From: Himantopus leucocephalus
Lineage: Eukaryota > Chordata > Aves > Charadriiformes > Recurvirostridae
Assembly (NCBI GenBank): GCA_003993805.1
Contig: RSEF01000001.1
Coordinates: forward strand, 183,697,005 to 183,761,004
Length of the DNA: 64,000 nucleotides
Direction: 5' to 3'
Shown here: positions 47,665 to 59,107 of the stretch, in pieces
How the letters are laid out: each line of letters starts with the position of its first letter
Position numbering within the stretch: position 1 is the stretch's first letter
Notes under the pieces: model-generated
The model's database searches: none
What the model was told of the DNA's origin: nothing
Seen by the model: the letters and a program-made list of their open reading frames with translations, nothing else
Position numbers and translations under genes: made by a program

Positions 47665-48225
47665 AATATAGAACTGTAGAACAGCCCAGGTTGGAAGGAA
47701 TCTTGAAAGATCATCTGGTCCAACCTTTCATGGGAAAGAGAGCTTCAATGAGATTATCTAGCACCCTGCCCAATTGCATCTTGAAAACCTCCAGTGATAG
47801 GCACTCTACCATGTCCCCGGGAAGATTGTTCCAGTGATTGATTATTCTTACTGTAAAAAATTTCTTTCGTATGTTGAGGTGAAACATCTCCTGGTGCATT
47901 GTCCCTTGTCTTCTCCATGTGGCTTCTTGTGAAGAGAGCGCCTCCATCCTCTTTGTAGCTGCCCTTTAAGTACTGGAATACTGTGATAAGGTCCCCTTGA
48001 GCCTTTTCTTCTCCAGGGAGAAGAGACTTAACTCCTTCAGTCTTTCCTCATAGGCAGGTTCTTCAGACGTTTGATTATCATTGTGTGTCTCCTTTGGAGC
48101 CTTTCCAGTCTGTCTGTGTCTTTTTTGAATTGTGAGGACCAGAACTGGACACAGTACTCCAGGTGTAGCATGACAAGTGCTGGGTAGAGTGGGATGATCA
48201 CATATGTATCTCTGCTAGTGAACCT
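47665..48225 (-). mobile_element. CR1 LINE 3' part
   Basis: The 3' end lies at 47665-47720 (reverse complement of ggttggaccagatgatcttt-type sequence and ccttccaacctgggctgttc). The copy continues through the ORF2 C-terminal region to near 48225. Its tip lacks the ATTCTATG repeat, so the end is eroded or of another subfamily. Confidence 0.9.
47711..47947 (-). pseudogene. CR1 ORF2 C-terminal remnant
   Basis: A 78-codon frame contains LNIRKKFFTVRIINHWNNLP and then LSLEVFKMQLGRVLDNLIEA, the conserved end of the CR1 ORF2 protein, in the same order as at 32718-33059 and 12401-12475. It is only a fragment. Confidence 0.87.
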
Positions 48226-51200
48226 GATAGTAAGGCCTCATTTTTCAGAATGCAAGGAGACTGAGAAGAGATCAGGAGACAAGGTTTTTGGGCATCTATC
48301 TGATATGTTAAGTGTGGAAAGGTAGAATATAAAAATCAACAAACCTGGAAATGTAGAGATTTTATTTTAATAAAATTGTAGGATTTACCTTCTGATTTAC
48401 TAATATATAGAATCAACGCTATTCTAGTATGTTGAAATATTCAACCTTGCTTGCTATGCAAGAAGTTATCAGTGTTACAGTGCTCCCTGAAGCAATTTCT
48501 TTATATCTACGGAGTGACACAAAATACAAATGAAATGTTACTTAGTTCAGCAGGAGTGCTGTAGTTCTCTTGCTGTGTTTTAGAAACAATGCAAATAAAT
48601 GTTCATGGCAGGAAACTGCTAACTAGTCATTGTTTGAACCGTATGTCTGTTCCTTAGAATGATTTGTATTTAGTAGAATCAAATAAAACTTTCTCAGCTC
48701 AGTAGTTTGCCACTTTATATTTAATATTTAATGATAACAGTAAACAAATGCTTATATTCACAATTCACATCTATACATAGATATGTATCTCTGTAGATTT
48801 ACGCAGACAGACATAGGTACCTGAGACCTCTGAAGTATTCTATATCAAATATTGGTTTTCTTAAACTTGTGCACTTGGGATCTTTCAGAATAAAAAAAAT
48901 AGCTCAAATTAACTTTCAGAGTAAATTAATTAAACCACCCTAAATAATTTTGTTAATATTTTTATAGAGGATTACTTAGGCCACTTCATAAATTTAGATA
49001 AATTCAATTTCTTTTGGTATGATCTTAGTCTGGTTTAAGTAAGCCACTTTAAATTCACAGTCTTACTTAGCCTGAATTTATTTTTCTGAGTCTTCCTAAG
49101 TAGCCACATCCAAGGTCAATGCCTAGAGTAAACTGAGGAACTCTTTATAGCATGGATGGGGATAACTGTTCTAGTTTTAATCCAATTAACACAATCAATG
49201 CTCAGCTATATTTTCTCCTGCAAAATATGAATAAAGTTGATGAAAGAGTATAGTCCATTATAATTTTGGTTACAATAGACTCATGTACTGAGAAATTCAT
49301 AGTTAATACTACGTTATTACTGTAAAATGAGCATTAAGTTCAGTCTCATTAAAATTGTACACAATAAAAGTATTTATATTATGAATGCATTTAATATTTG
49401 AAGGTGACTGGTCAAAATATTTTAAAATTTCAGGTGCTTAAAATAGTAATCAAAATTTCTACAGATCTCATATATATTTGGTTGTAGCAGTCATATTGTG
49501 AAAATTTCAAATTTTGCATCTCACTAAAATCTACTACAATTTCATCAGAGGTTAGAAAAAAGGAACCCCAGAAAATGCTTATTTAACAAGGAAGAAATCT
49601 GTTTTTCTCCAATTACTTTAGTAAATCCAATTAACCACTGATGTTATTTGCATGTTTTTCATTCATGTACAGTACTGAGACTGATTATTGTTTACAAATA
49701 TTCCCTAGAGAGGATGCTGTTCTAAAAATAGGTAAAGGAAGTTAAGATTCTTCTGGTAAATCATCTGTGACCATCTCTCCAGACAGTTTTTGCATTTTTT
49801 CAGTTTCTGCAACCTGATTCAGTCCTATTTTCTCAATAATTATTCCTCTATCAAAATCCCCATGCTACTAAATGTCCCAAGATTTCTTCCTTGCTCTGGT
49901 TGCTAGGTATGACACCTACTTTTTTCAAGAGGATTTTGCATTCTGGCCATCTTGCCCCTATAATGAGGTCTTTAAGTTTTCTTGATTTTCAGCATTATTT
50001 AGCTGCCATTGATTATGGTATCTGACTTCTAGCTGCCAGTCCAGAAGGTGCAGCTCTCCTATAATCCATGTCTCAGATTTTTTCAAGTGTCATTGATGGC
50101 TTGGATGCTTAGAAAATTTCATAAGGCAGTAGATTAATATGTTTGAGCAGCTAAATATATCCCCTGGAAAACAAGGCTATCCCAGCAATTTAGACACAAA
50201 TTTCAGATTGAGAGAGAAACCATATATGCTCATTTGTGCTCATAAGAGCTCAGAAACTGTATATTCTCATTTCTCTTTATTGACTACAATGGAAGATTAG
50301 GGTGACTACCTGAGATTTAGAGATCTAACTTCAGGTATTTTTGATTTCATATATGAATTTTATTTCCACCCTCAAAATGAATGCTGAATTAATTTAGCTA
50401 CTCTAAAATTATGTTCCAAATAGACATTGAAACATACCAGGTTGCTCAGAAAGCTGGAATACTATTCACAAGCTGACATAGTTATTAACCCCAATTTGTC
50501 ACACTGCTCACATTGTTTATAATGCTTTACACTGTTACAATGTTTTCTGTTGTTCAGTATTGTGACAAAAACCTGCAGAGGGAAAAAAAAAAAAAGCCAA
50601 CTCTCCAAAAAATGAAGAAAGAAAGGCTCCAGGGAGACCTGGCATCATATAGAATAATCATCACAAGATCTTTTTTGACCCTTCCTAACCTTTTCTTTCT
50701 TGGGTCAACCTAAAAGTTATTTATAGTTGTATCATGTCATACATTTTGGATAGGAGTTATGTCCAGACGTATGCCACATTGCAATTAGATTCTTGAAGCT
50801 GGTTTTGCTACCTCTACAGCTGTGTCAGTGCAAAAGAAGAACTTTCCCTGATGAAACAGGTATTTCTGAGGCGTCACTGGAAACAGGTATTTCTGAGGTG
50901 TCACTGTTTCCTCAGGAATCTGAAGAACTGACAAAAACCTGTTATATGCCATTTATCTCCTTTATGGTCTATAGGGAGGTCCTTTGAAACCATTCTCTTC
51001 ATGATGCAGTAGACAAATCTTTAGAATTCATTGTGTCATACCCCAGGAGGAGAGAGAAAGAAAGGTGGATGGAAGTCATTTTTTCATATTAGGGACATTC
51101 TGATAATAGATAAAGTGGGACTCTGTTATCTGGAGCTTTTCTCTCCACCCAATAGCAATAATGAATTATTGACTTCAGCTGGTCACTTTTAAAGTTTTAG

Positions 51201-51542
51201 CTTTTTTGTTTGCTTATTTTTTTTCAATATAGAAAATATGAATGCCTACTTCAGCAAATTTGTTTCAACTTTTATTTTTTTTTCCACTTTTTCCAGTCAG
51301 TTATGACCATGACCAGCCTACAACCCATGTGTTTTAACTGACTTTAATTTTGCTGGTAACAGTGGCTTGTCTGGATTCAAGATGATAAAAGATTACAACC
51401 ACTTTTGCTTTTCTGAGATAAGCTTTGGTTTAATTAGGATTCTACTAGATAAACTAATGTAGCTCTGGCTTCATTTTATGCATGTCTTTGATTAGACATT
51501 GAGGCCTTTCAATATACAAGAGTCATATAAGATGGAGAGGGA
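48226..51542. other. Unique AT-rich DNA, no gene seen
   Basis: About 3.3 kb without recognised elements apart from the 27-bp tandem duplication at 50854-50907 and an A-run at 50583-50595. Frames of about 65 codons are chance-like. Confidence 0.5.
50854..50907 (+). repeat. 27-bp tandem duplication, 2 copies
   Basis: Units 50854-50880 and 50881-50907 (aaacaggtatttctgagg, then c/t gtcactg) differ at two positions. The unit is a multiple of three, so a short open frame reads through it as ETGISEASL/ETGISEVSL; that alone does not make it coding. Confidence 0.88.
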
Positions 51543-51858
51543 CTTTTTACGAGGTGTAAAGGAGCCTGTAGTGATAGGACGGGGGGGGCAATGGTTCTAA
51601 ACTGAAAGACGGTAGATTTAAATCAGATATAAGAAAGAAATTCTTTATGAGGAGTGTGGTGAGGCAGTGGAACAGGTTGCACGGAGAAGTTTTGGATGTC
51701 CCATCATTAGAAGTGTCCAAAATCAGGTTGGATGGGGCTTTGGGCAACCTCGTCTAGTGAAAGACGTTCCTGCCCATGGCAGGGAGATTCCACTAAGTGA
51801 TCTTTAAAGGTCCCTTCCAACCAGAACCATTTGATGATTCTGTGATTCTATATTCTAT
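51543..51858 (+). mobile_element. CR1 LINE 3' end
   Basis: It starts near the gtgataggacgggggggg / aatggttctaaactgaaaga stretch and passes through agaaattctttatgaggagt, gaggcagtggaacaggttgc and gtccaaaatcaggttggatg. It ends with aaaggtcccttccaaccaga, atgattctgtgattctat. It is about 316 bp, 5' truncated. Confidence 0.92.
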
Positions 51859-52137
51859 ATCTCCTGCATTAAACATTTCAGAAAGCAATGTCACTCAGAT
51901 GTTTCATCTATGTTTCAATTAGTGCGTGTTTGTATGTGGAAGTACATATGTTAATATACAGGTTGATGCACTCAGTGGTGAAGTCTAACTCTGTCTTTTG
52001 CCTCGAGATTTGCATCAAGATTTTAGTTTGCATTTTTAATATTCTTGTAAGACAATTAACTTCGATAATTGTGTATAGATGAGCAGAACAAGTTGTTCAG
52101 TGATATTTTAAACCACAAGACTAATTTCCTCTTCTCT

Positions 52138-53125
52138 TTGGGGAAGGCAAGGAGGGGGGGCATTGCCCTGCATGTGAGCAAGTAGCAGAAATGCATGGAG
52201 CTCTGCGTAGGGACAAGAGTTAAGCCAGCTGAGAGCTTGTTGGGAAGGATTAGAGGGCAGTCTAACATTGTTGTGGGTGTCTGCTATAGACCACCTGACC
52301 ACAAAGAAGAGGTAGATAAGGCCTTCTTCAGATGACAAGAAGCTTCACGTTCACAAGCTCTGGTCCTCATGAAGGACTTCAACAATCCTGATATCTGCTG
52401 CAGAGACAGTGCAACAGGACTCAGGCAATGGAGAAGGTTTCTGGTATATACTGATGACAAGTGCCTGACACAGGTCGTCAAGGAGATGATGAGGGGAGAC
52501 ATTCTACTGGACCTCATCTTTACTAACAAGGAAGCACTGTTCAGAGATGAGAAGGTTGGAAGCAGCCTTGGCTGTAGTTACTGAGATAGTGTTCACAGTC
52601 CCGGGAGGAGGGAATAAGGCAAACATCTCAGTCCTGGATGACAAGAGAGCAGACTTCGTCCTGTTCAGGGATCTGTTTGGAAGAATCCCAAGGGACATGG
52701 TCCTGGAAAAACAAGAAATAGAGGACAGCTGGTTGATTTTCATGGATCAAGAACTATTCATCCTGATGAGAAGGAACTCGAGCAAAGACAGGATGTCTGG
52801 ATGGGTGAACAAGGAGATTCTGATCAAGCTTAATCATAAAAAGGAAAGATACAAGAAATACATTCAGGAACATGTTACCAGGGAGAAAAATAGAGACACT
52901 ATCTGAGCATGTAGGAATGGTGCAGAGACACAGAAAATACTTTGTTTTCTGTAAGGGTGGACAAACACTGAAACAGGTGCTCAGAGAAGTTGTGGAGTCT
53001 CCATCCTCAGAGACATTCAAAGCCTAACTGGACATGGCCTTGGGCAACCTCCTCTAGTTGACCTTGCTAGATCTTCAGCAATAACTTCCAACCTTCACTG
53101 TTCTGCGATTCTGTGACTCTATTAT
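52138..53125 (+). mobile_element. CR1 LINE with reverse transcriptase deleted
   Basis: The left part (52138-52910) is ORF2 endonuclease C-terminal half plus the linker towards the RT. The right part (about 52940-53125) is the CR1 3' end: aacactgaaacaggtgctca, ggacatggccttgggcaacc, taacttccaaccttcactgt, tctgcgattctgtgactcta. The RT palm, thumb and most of the C-terminal region, expected in between, are absent. This is either a large internal deletion within one CR1 or a chance abutment of two copies. The same orientation and continuous fit favour the deletion. Confidence 0.85.
52141..52910 (+). pseudogene. CR1 ORF2 endonuclease and linker remnant
   Basis: The left part encodes GVCYRPPDHKEEVDKAFF-like sequence (about 52274-52333). 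MKDFNNPDI (52369-52395) follows in place of the family's GDFN block, and then LLDLIFTN (52504-52527), marks of the APE-type endonuclease that nicks target DNA in CR1 retroposition. The region where the catalytic S-D-H is expected reads SY then a stop (52576-52584), so the nuclease is broken. A shifted frame (52547-52906) carries the linker, with FVLFRDLFGRIPRDMVLE and GWVNKEILIKLNHKKERYKK. No function is expected. Confidence 0.86.
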
Positions 53126-55298
53126 TATACATGTGTTTAGCTTTTCTTGACCCAGGTGGAGTTAGACACTTCATGCAGAAATACTGGAAAAATGCAAGCA
53201 ATAAACCACAATTCTCATTTTATAGTCAAATTTGTAACCATATACTCTTATAATTCCACTCTTCCCTGAAAATGTATATTAGTATTTTATTCATAATTAA
53301 GTTAATATAGAAAAATGAGACAGAAATGAAAATAAAATGTGAGTATGAGCTATCAGATTTTCTGCTGGAAAACACAGAATAAGGTCAGCAAAATTGCCAA
53401 GGTCTGGTAAGCAGCTGAGTTATTAACAGTGACAAATTACCAACCATATTGCATTTTATTGGATATGTGACACCCTGTAGGAAACTCCTGCTCCACCACA
53501 CGCAAAATGGAACTGATATAATTGTATTGTTCCCTCTTGTGTTGAAAACCCCATCTATTCATCTTCAGCTGAATTCCACCCACCATGTAGCAGTCTTAAC
53601 AGACTCCCTTTCTTTTATTCCCGACTCTGAAGTCCTCACAGTTTCAAAGTGTTTTGCCACTTCTAGAAATATGTGGCAAAGTGACTGGGATCCTTGGGCA
53701 AAATTCTGCATTTCCAGTTCAAATATGATTCTAAATTCAGTCTGCCTAAGTAAATTCATTGAGGCCAGAGGCAGAAATATGGATGTTTTGTCAAAACAAA
53801 AAAAGCCACATGCAATAAGGAAGGGTTGCGGTTTCATTCTGCGTTCCAAAATCAGTCAGAGAGACATCCTGTGGCATGGCACACATTGTATGATTCCAAT
53901 AGAGGAATTAAATTCTGAGAACCAAGGTGTGCTCTTGGGTGTCTAAGTACAAATGGTGCTCATGGGGAGGCATGCAGGTAGTCTAGATGTCATTTTGTAT
54001 AGATCTGGCATGTGCTGAAGATATCTCCTCTCATACAAAAGTCAGAAAAACTATGGGATGTGATGAGCTGGTATGCCTCCAGTCTTTACCTTTTTGAACT
54101 AGCACAGTGCTTGACTTTTGTCTAGTTGTTATTTGAAACTTTTTTATTCAGGATACCTGGGTGTAGCTGTGTTTACTAATGCTGTGTTCATTTGCTTTAA
54201 TGAAGAATCTGTGCAGATCGAGTGTGTGTATATATATATATATATATGTTTGCTTTATTTTTTCAAAGCAACAGAATTCCAAATGCATGTAAATTGTAAA
54301 TTTTTTATTCTTTTGGGTTTTTTTCCTGATCTGATGAAATATATTATAAATCTAGCACTTTTTCCTTCCTATTGTATACATCTTTTGTGTTTCTAGGTCT
54401 ATAAGAATAAAGGATTTATATCAAGCAACAACAACAAAAAAACACCTATATTTTTTTCAGTTTTTACATTAAATACCCAAGCCATTGAGGAAATGTATTG
54501 ATTTCTTCGGAGCTTTCTGTACTTGTTATTTTATCTTCCATATTCAACCCTGATTCTAGTCAATTTATGACTAAAAATAAGCATGTTGAAAAAATAAAAA
54601 GGTTAAATAATGTTAATTGTATTCTTAGTAAAGTTATTCCAGATAACTGAAAGCTTGAACTGGTCTGAAGAGGAGACTAATATATACTTTCTAAAACTAG
54701 TCATAATAAAAGACAGCCCTTAATTTATTTTTTTTATTGAATTTTAATTTTTTATTTTAATTTTAGCAAATTATTAAGGAAACAATCTTTATTTAGAAAC
54801 AAAACAACAACACAACAAAAACCAAACAAATCTGGAAGATCATTATCTGCAACCGTACTTTAGTGCTTGTTGTTAGGAAGCTTTTCCATTTCTCTTTCGG
54901 AGCTATACCATGTTTCATTTGTTTGCTTTTCTTATCTCAAGTAAAGGATTGGAAATGGCGTATTACATAAAAATATGTTCAAACACAACAAATGTGATAA
55001 TGAATAGTCAGTCTGTAGGAACTATTGAAGAAACAGTTTTCTGTAGAAAAAAATCTTTGAGTTGAATTCTGATGCCAGCAGCCTTATTAATTTCCAGTTT
55101 ATAATAATTTTGTATTGACTGTAGAACGATTCTGTAGACAATAGTAGTTAACTATGCCTTAAGTTAATTGGATGTTTTTTGAAAAAAAAAAAAGATCTAA
55201 ATTCAATTTATTTCAAGCTAAATTATTAATATATGTTTATTAGATATTCATGTCTCCTTTTTGGTTCTTAGAAATACTGCTGTCTGGAAATAATACTG
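53126..55298. other. Unique AT-rich DNA; one longer chance-like frame
   Basis: A 165-codon frame (53449-53946, plus) begins at TTG. Its first ATG comes only after about 74 codons, and it has no recognisable domain or codon pattern, so I do not call it a gene. An AT dinucleotide run lies at 54222-54248; A/C-rich and T-rich patches lie at 54425-54445, 54727-54765 and 54800-54835. Confidence 0.5.
54222..54248 (+). repeat. (GT)n(AT)n dinucleotide repeat
   Basis: gtgtgtgta followed by a pure tatata run to 54247. Confidence 0.9.
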
Positions 55299-55716
55299 TC
55301 CTTTTTTCCCTTCCCTTGCCCTTTCCCTTCCCTTTCCCCTTTCCATTGACCTTGCCCTTCCCCTTGCCCTTCCCCTTCCTTTTCCCTTTTTCTTTTGTCC
55401 TCCTCCTTTCCCCAATTCCTTTTCCCTTTTTATTTGCATTTCTCTTCTGCTTTTTCCTTTTTTCCTTTTTTCTTTTTTCCTTTTTTCCTTCTTCTTTTTT
55501 CCTTTCACTCCCTCTTTTTCTCCCTCCCTCCCTCCCCTCCTTCCTTCCTTCCTTCCTTCCTTCCTTCCTTCCTTCCTTCCTTCCTTCCTTCCTTCCTTCC
55601 TTCCTTCCTTCCCTCTGTCCTTACTTTCCTCCTCCCTGCTTCACTTACTCCCTTTCTCTCTTCTTCCCTCCCTTCCTACTTTCTTCCCTCCCACCCTCCT
55701 TCTCTCTTTCTCTCCT
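55299..55716 (+). repeat. 418-bp polypyrimidine tract with (CCTT)n core
   Basis: Nearly uninterrupted C/T on the plus strand. In order: cccttccctttcc-type units, tttttcc units, tccc units, a pure (TTCC)n run of about 18 units at 55539-55612, then mixed c/t. Purines appear only as isolated bases or pairs. Frames of 86-176 codons on both strands (PSFLPSFL..., KKKEKRKK...) come from the repeat. Confidence 0.95.
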
Positions 55717-58551
55717 GTATATTTGTCAGATACACACCTATTTTTGTATGTTTGTTGAGGGTTACTCCATGAAAACATGAACAGTATTATTTATCGACTA
55801 TGTCTTAGCTGCTAAATAAAAAGGAACTGAGTATCTATTACAGTCTTGTCTATGTTGCTTTTAGGGAGGGACCCTGCTGTGAACTCTGCACTAAACTGTG
55901 TCTTGGCGGTGTCTTGCAGAGAGCTAGTTAGTGTGATCCAAAATAGGCTGAGAGAGCAAGTTAGCAATTAACCAGTATGAATTAATTGGGGATCTAATAC
56001 TTGATATCACTACCTGACCTTGTTTTACCTACAGATAGATGTACCCTGTACTACACCAAGTTAAATGTTGAAGCTATCTCATGGATCTCTAACAATGTGC
56101 TTGTTTTACTCTTGCTTAACCAAAACACCTATTAATGTCTAGTGTTATTTCTCCAAATACAATAAAGTCTCAAAATGACTGAACAATTTGATTGCATAAT
56201 AAATACAAGACTATATCTTAAATTACTTGTGGTGTGCTCTCTGTCCTTGTCCCTTCATTGTATAAAATGGAGATCAAGTCAGCCTTTAGGGAGGAGAGGA
56301 ACAGTGCACACAGAGTCAAGTCTGATACGGGAGATACACAGTCTTGAGGGATAACCCTGGAATGAGTGGCCAAGTTCTCCAGTTTAGATGGTGCCATGAA
56401 GCCCTCCACAACCATTGGATATGTGTTTAGAAAACCTGTTTCTGCATTTATACCAGATGATAAGTGTATTTTGCACACTATTCACCTCTTCTAATCCAGA
56501 GAAATCCAAAGAGTTTTGTACAGAAATTTCACTGCCCGTGTGCTGCAAAATGAAAAAACAAACAAAAATGTTGTGAACTGTATTTTCTTTTTCAAGAATG
56601 TATGCTTAGCCCATTGTTTTAGTTTCATGAGGTAAGGTGAATGCAACTTGCAGGCAAACTAAGAATGGCTAGTAAGGATTAAATGAAAAGATCTTAAATG
56701 GAAAGAATCCATTCATGCAAATGTAGATCCAGGGTCTTTTTCTTTCATATTGTCCTGATGGCAAAGATCTAGGGTTATTTTTGGTGCTCTAAGTAATTAA
56801 TTATTCTCCCATGGGAAAGTCTTATTAAAACCTCTGGAACATTATTTCATAAACCCTTAAATATTTCTATTGTTATTAATAGTGAGCAGTTTACTAATGT
56901 GGACTGGATACAGTACTTGCTTATATGATTTTTTAAGAGTGTCACTTCATTGAGTGCAAGGTGTCACTATGACATAACAGTGTTTTAACACAGTGGAAAT
57001 TTAGGCTGTTTGTGAGCTTCTGAAATTAAACGCTTGGATTAGGTTTTCGCAATTTAAAATCAGATTTTCTTTGTAACAGCAGTTCCATTGTTTCCTAAAA
57101 GCATGTAAGCTTGGTAAACTCTATTTTTGTGTGAACTGGATGTAACATTTAATGTCTTTCCGAATGCGAACTGATACGGAGTCTTAATATTTTGTGGTAT
57201 GTACTCACTGGTATCTTGGGTAAGAGTTCAGTTCAGCTTATAATGTCTCCTGACTTCCACAGTGTCATGCCACCCTGGCCACAGCAAGGGTCAGAGTACA
57301 GTCCAAGGAAGTTTCCTTTCTGTAGTTTGTGTTAAGCATGGGAAATTAAATACATGGATTCCACCCAGGCTTACTGGAGTTATCTTTTAGTACTTGGTAT
57401 ATTTTTCAATAGTGATGCAGAGACATCTTTTTGATTGTCAGCAGTGACAAGCAGCAGAAAGTTGCCTGGTCTTACCACATACATCTACTTTAACTCTTTG
57501 GCAAATGAGTGTTTCTTACGTGCCATCCTGCCTTTTTCAATAGTGTGCCCCAAAGTGGAAATCAGGGGCTTTGCATTAGTGAAGATAAATGTTGACACAC
57601 TGAGATTTGCTGGAGAAATTTATTAGGAGTGTATGAAGTTTTACATAGTTTTTACATATATATTTATAACTCCATATATAAGGTTCTATATATAAAAAAA
57701 CACACATATAGTTTTATAACTACACCTATATCCTGTAGTTATATATGTATACGTATATCCCTCTTGATATAAATTTACTGCCTCTTGCTCGTATTTGCCC
57801 CAGATACAGACAGCAAACATGACTTGACAAGCATATGAGGCATAGCAAATTTCAAGATACTCTAAGGATGCAGATTTTTAGAGCACTTAACTTATTTTTT
57901 AAACTGCAAGCCCTCCTTACTCATAACTATAATGAAACTGGTGCTCTGCTATAATATCCTGTTGGTTGTGTGAGGCTTAAAGTGTTCGTATAATCCCTGA
58001 TTTTAGAATTTGTCTACTCTGTGTCTGCTGGCTCTAAGCAAACTGAGGGATGCTGAGTTGTGTTTCTGATTTTAGTCTTACTCTGGAATTGAATTTGCTC
58101 TTCATCCTGAGTTTTATTAGTGGACTGCAAACCACATTTATTTCCAGCAAAGATGTGCAAGGCAATATGTGTGTGTGTGGTGGGCAGCTGGGGGTGGGTA
58201 AAGAAATGGGGGAAATTATTTCTATAATGGTTTCTGAACGTCAGGATGCTTCTGCTAATATAGTCATATTTCAGTTTCTGCTGAAGTCTACTATGAAGGA
58301 ATTTACTTGAAACATTTTTGTCCAATGCTTGACACATTACTATAATGTAAAATTGAGTATGGGTCTTTTAAAAATTGTGGGGTTAACTGAATTTCTAGCA
58401 GTAGAAAAGAAAGTAGAGTGCTTACTATAAAAATTCTCATCCACCAGTATCTATCAAGCCTGAATCCTTGACAATATTTTCAAGCTTAAAACTTTCTGTC
58501 ACTTGTCTAGATGGCTCATGATTTGGTGCCACGTATAACAGTACACATGGC
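55717..58551. other. Unique AT-rich DNA, no gene seen
   Basis: No recognised element apart from the AT-rich tract at 57640-57770. Frames of 60-107 codons are chance-like, and those at 58014-58337 minus and 58050-58310 plus overlap each other. Confidence 0.5.
57640..57770. repeat. AT-rich low-complexity tract
   Basis: Repeated tatata, ttataact and cacatata words without a fixed period. Confidence 0.7.
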
Positions 58552-59107
58552 TGTTGTGGTTTAACCCAGCACACAGCTGAACACCACACAGCAGTTTGCT
58601 CACTCTCCCCCAGTGGGATGGGGGAGAGAATTGGAAAAAAGATGCTCATTGCTCATGGGTTGAGATAAAGATAGTTTAATAGGGTAGAAAAGGAAGGGAA
58701 AATAATAATAATGATAAAAGAATATACAAAACAAGTGACGTGTAATGCAATTTCTCGCCACCCGTTGACCAATGCCCAGACAGTCCCTGAGCAGCATCCA
58801 CCACCCCCTGGCCAACTCCCCCCAGTTTTATGGTTCAGCATGATGTTATATGGCATGGAATATCCCTTTGGCCAGTTTGGGTCAGCTGTCCTGGCTGTGT
58901 CCCGTCCCAACTTCTTGTGCACCCTCAGCCTCCACTCTGGCAGGGCAGTATGAGAAGCTGAAAAGTCCTTGGCTTAGTGTAAACTTTGCTTAACAAAAAC
59001 TAAAACATCAGTGTGTTATCAACATTATTCCCACCCTAAACCCAAAACACAGCACAATACCATCTACTAGGAAGAAAATTAACTCTATCCCAGCCAAAAC
59101 CAGGACA
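58552..59107 (-). mobile_element. Solo LTR of an avian endogenous retrovirus, reverse orientation
   Basis: Read on the minus strand it starts TGTCCTGGTTTTGGCTGGGA and ends GGGTTAAACCACAACA, 556 bp. An ATTAAA signal (plus-strand tttaat at 58675-58680) is followed by a ctatctttatctcaaccca-type segment, as in the LTR at 2875, and a TATA-like ATATAAC lies near 58845-58853. The two LTRs share ends and overall layout but differ in the U3, so they are related subfamilies. Flanks (atggc / aatgc) give no clear target duplication. No internal genes adjoin it, and the frames inside are not coding. Confidence 0.9.

Noticed and set aside
53449..53946. 165-codon open frame, the second longest in the window and longest outside simple-sequence DNA
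   Set aside because: It begins at TTG; the first ATG comes after about 74 codons. No domain, signal or family resemblance is visible, and the opposite strand is open over much of it too. A chance frame is the simplest reading.
55248..55780. Open frames of 86-176 codons rich in Pro/Ser/Phe/Leu or Lys/Arg/Glu
   Set aside because: They are translations of the polypyrimidine tract and its complement.
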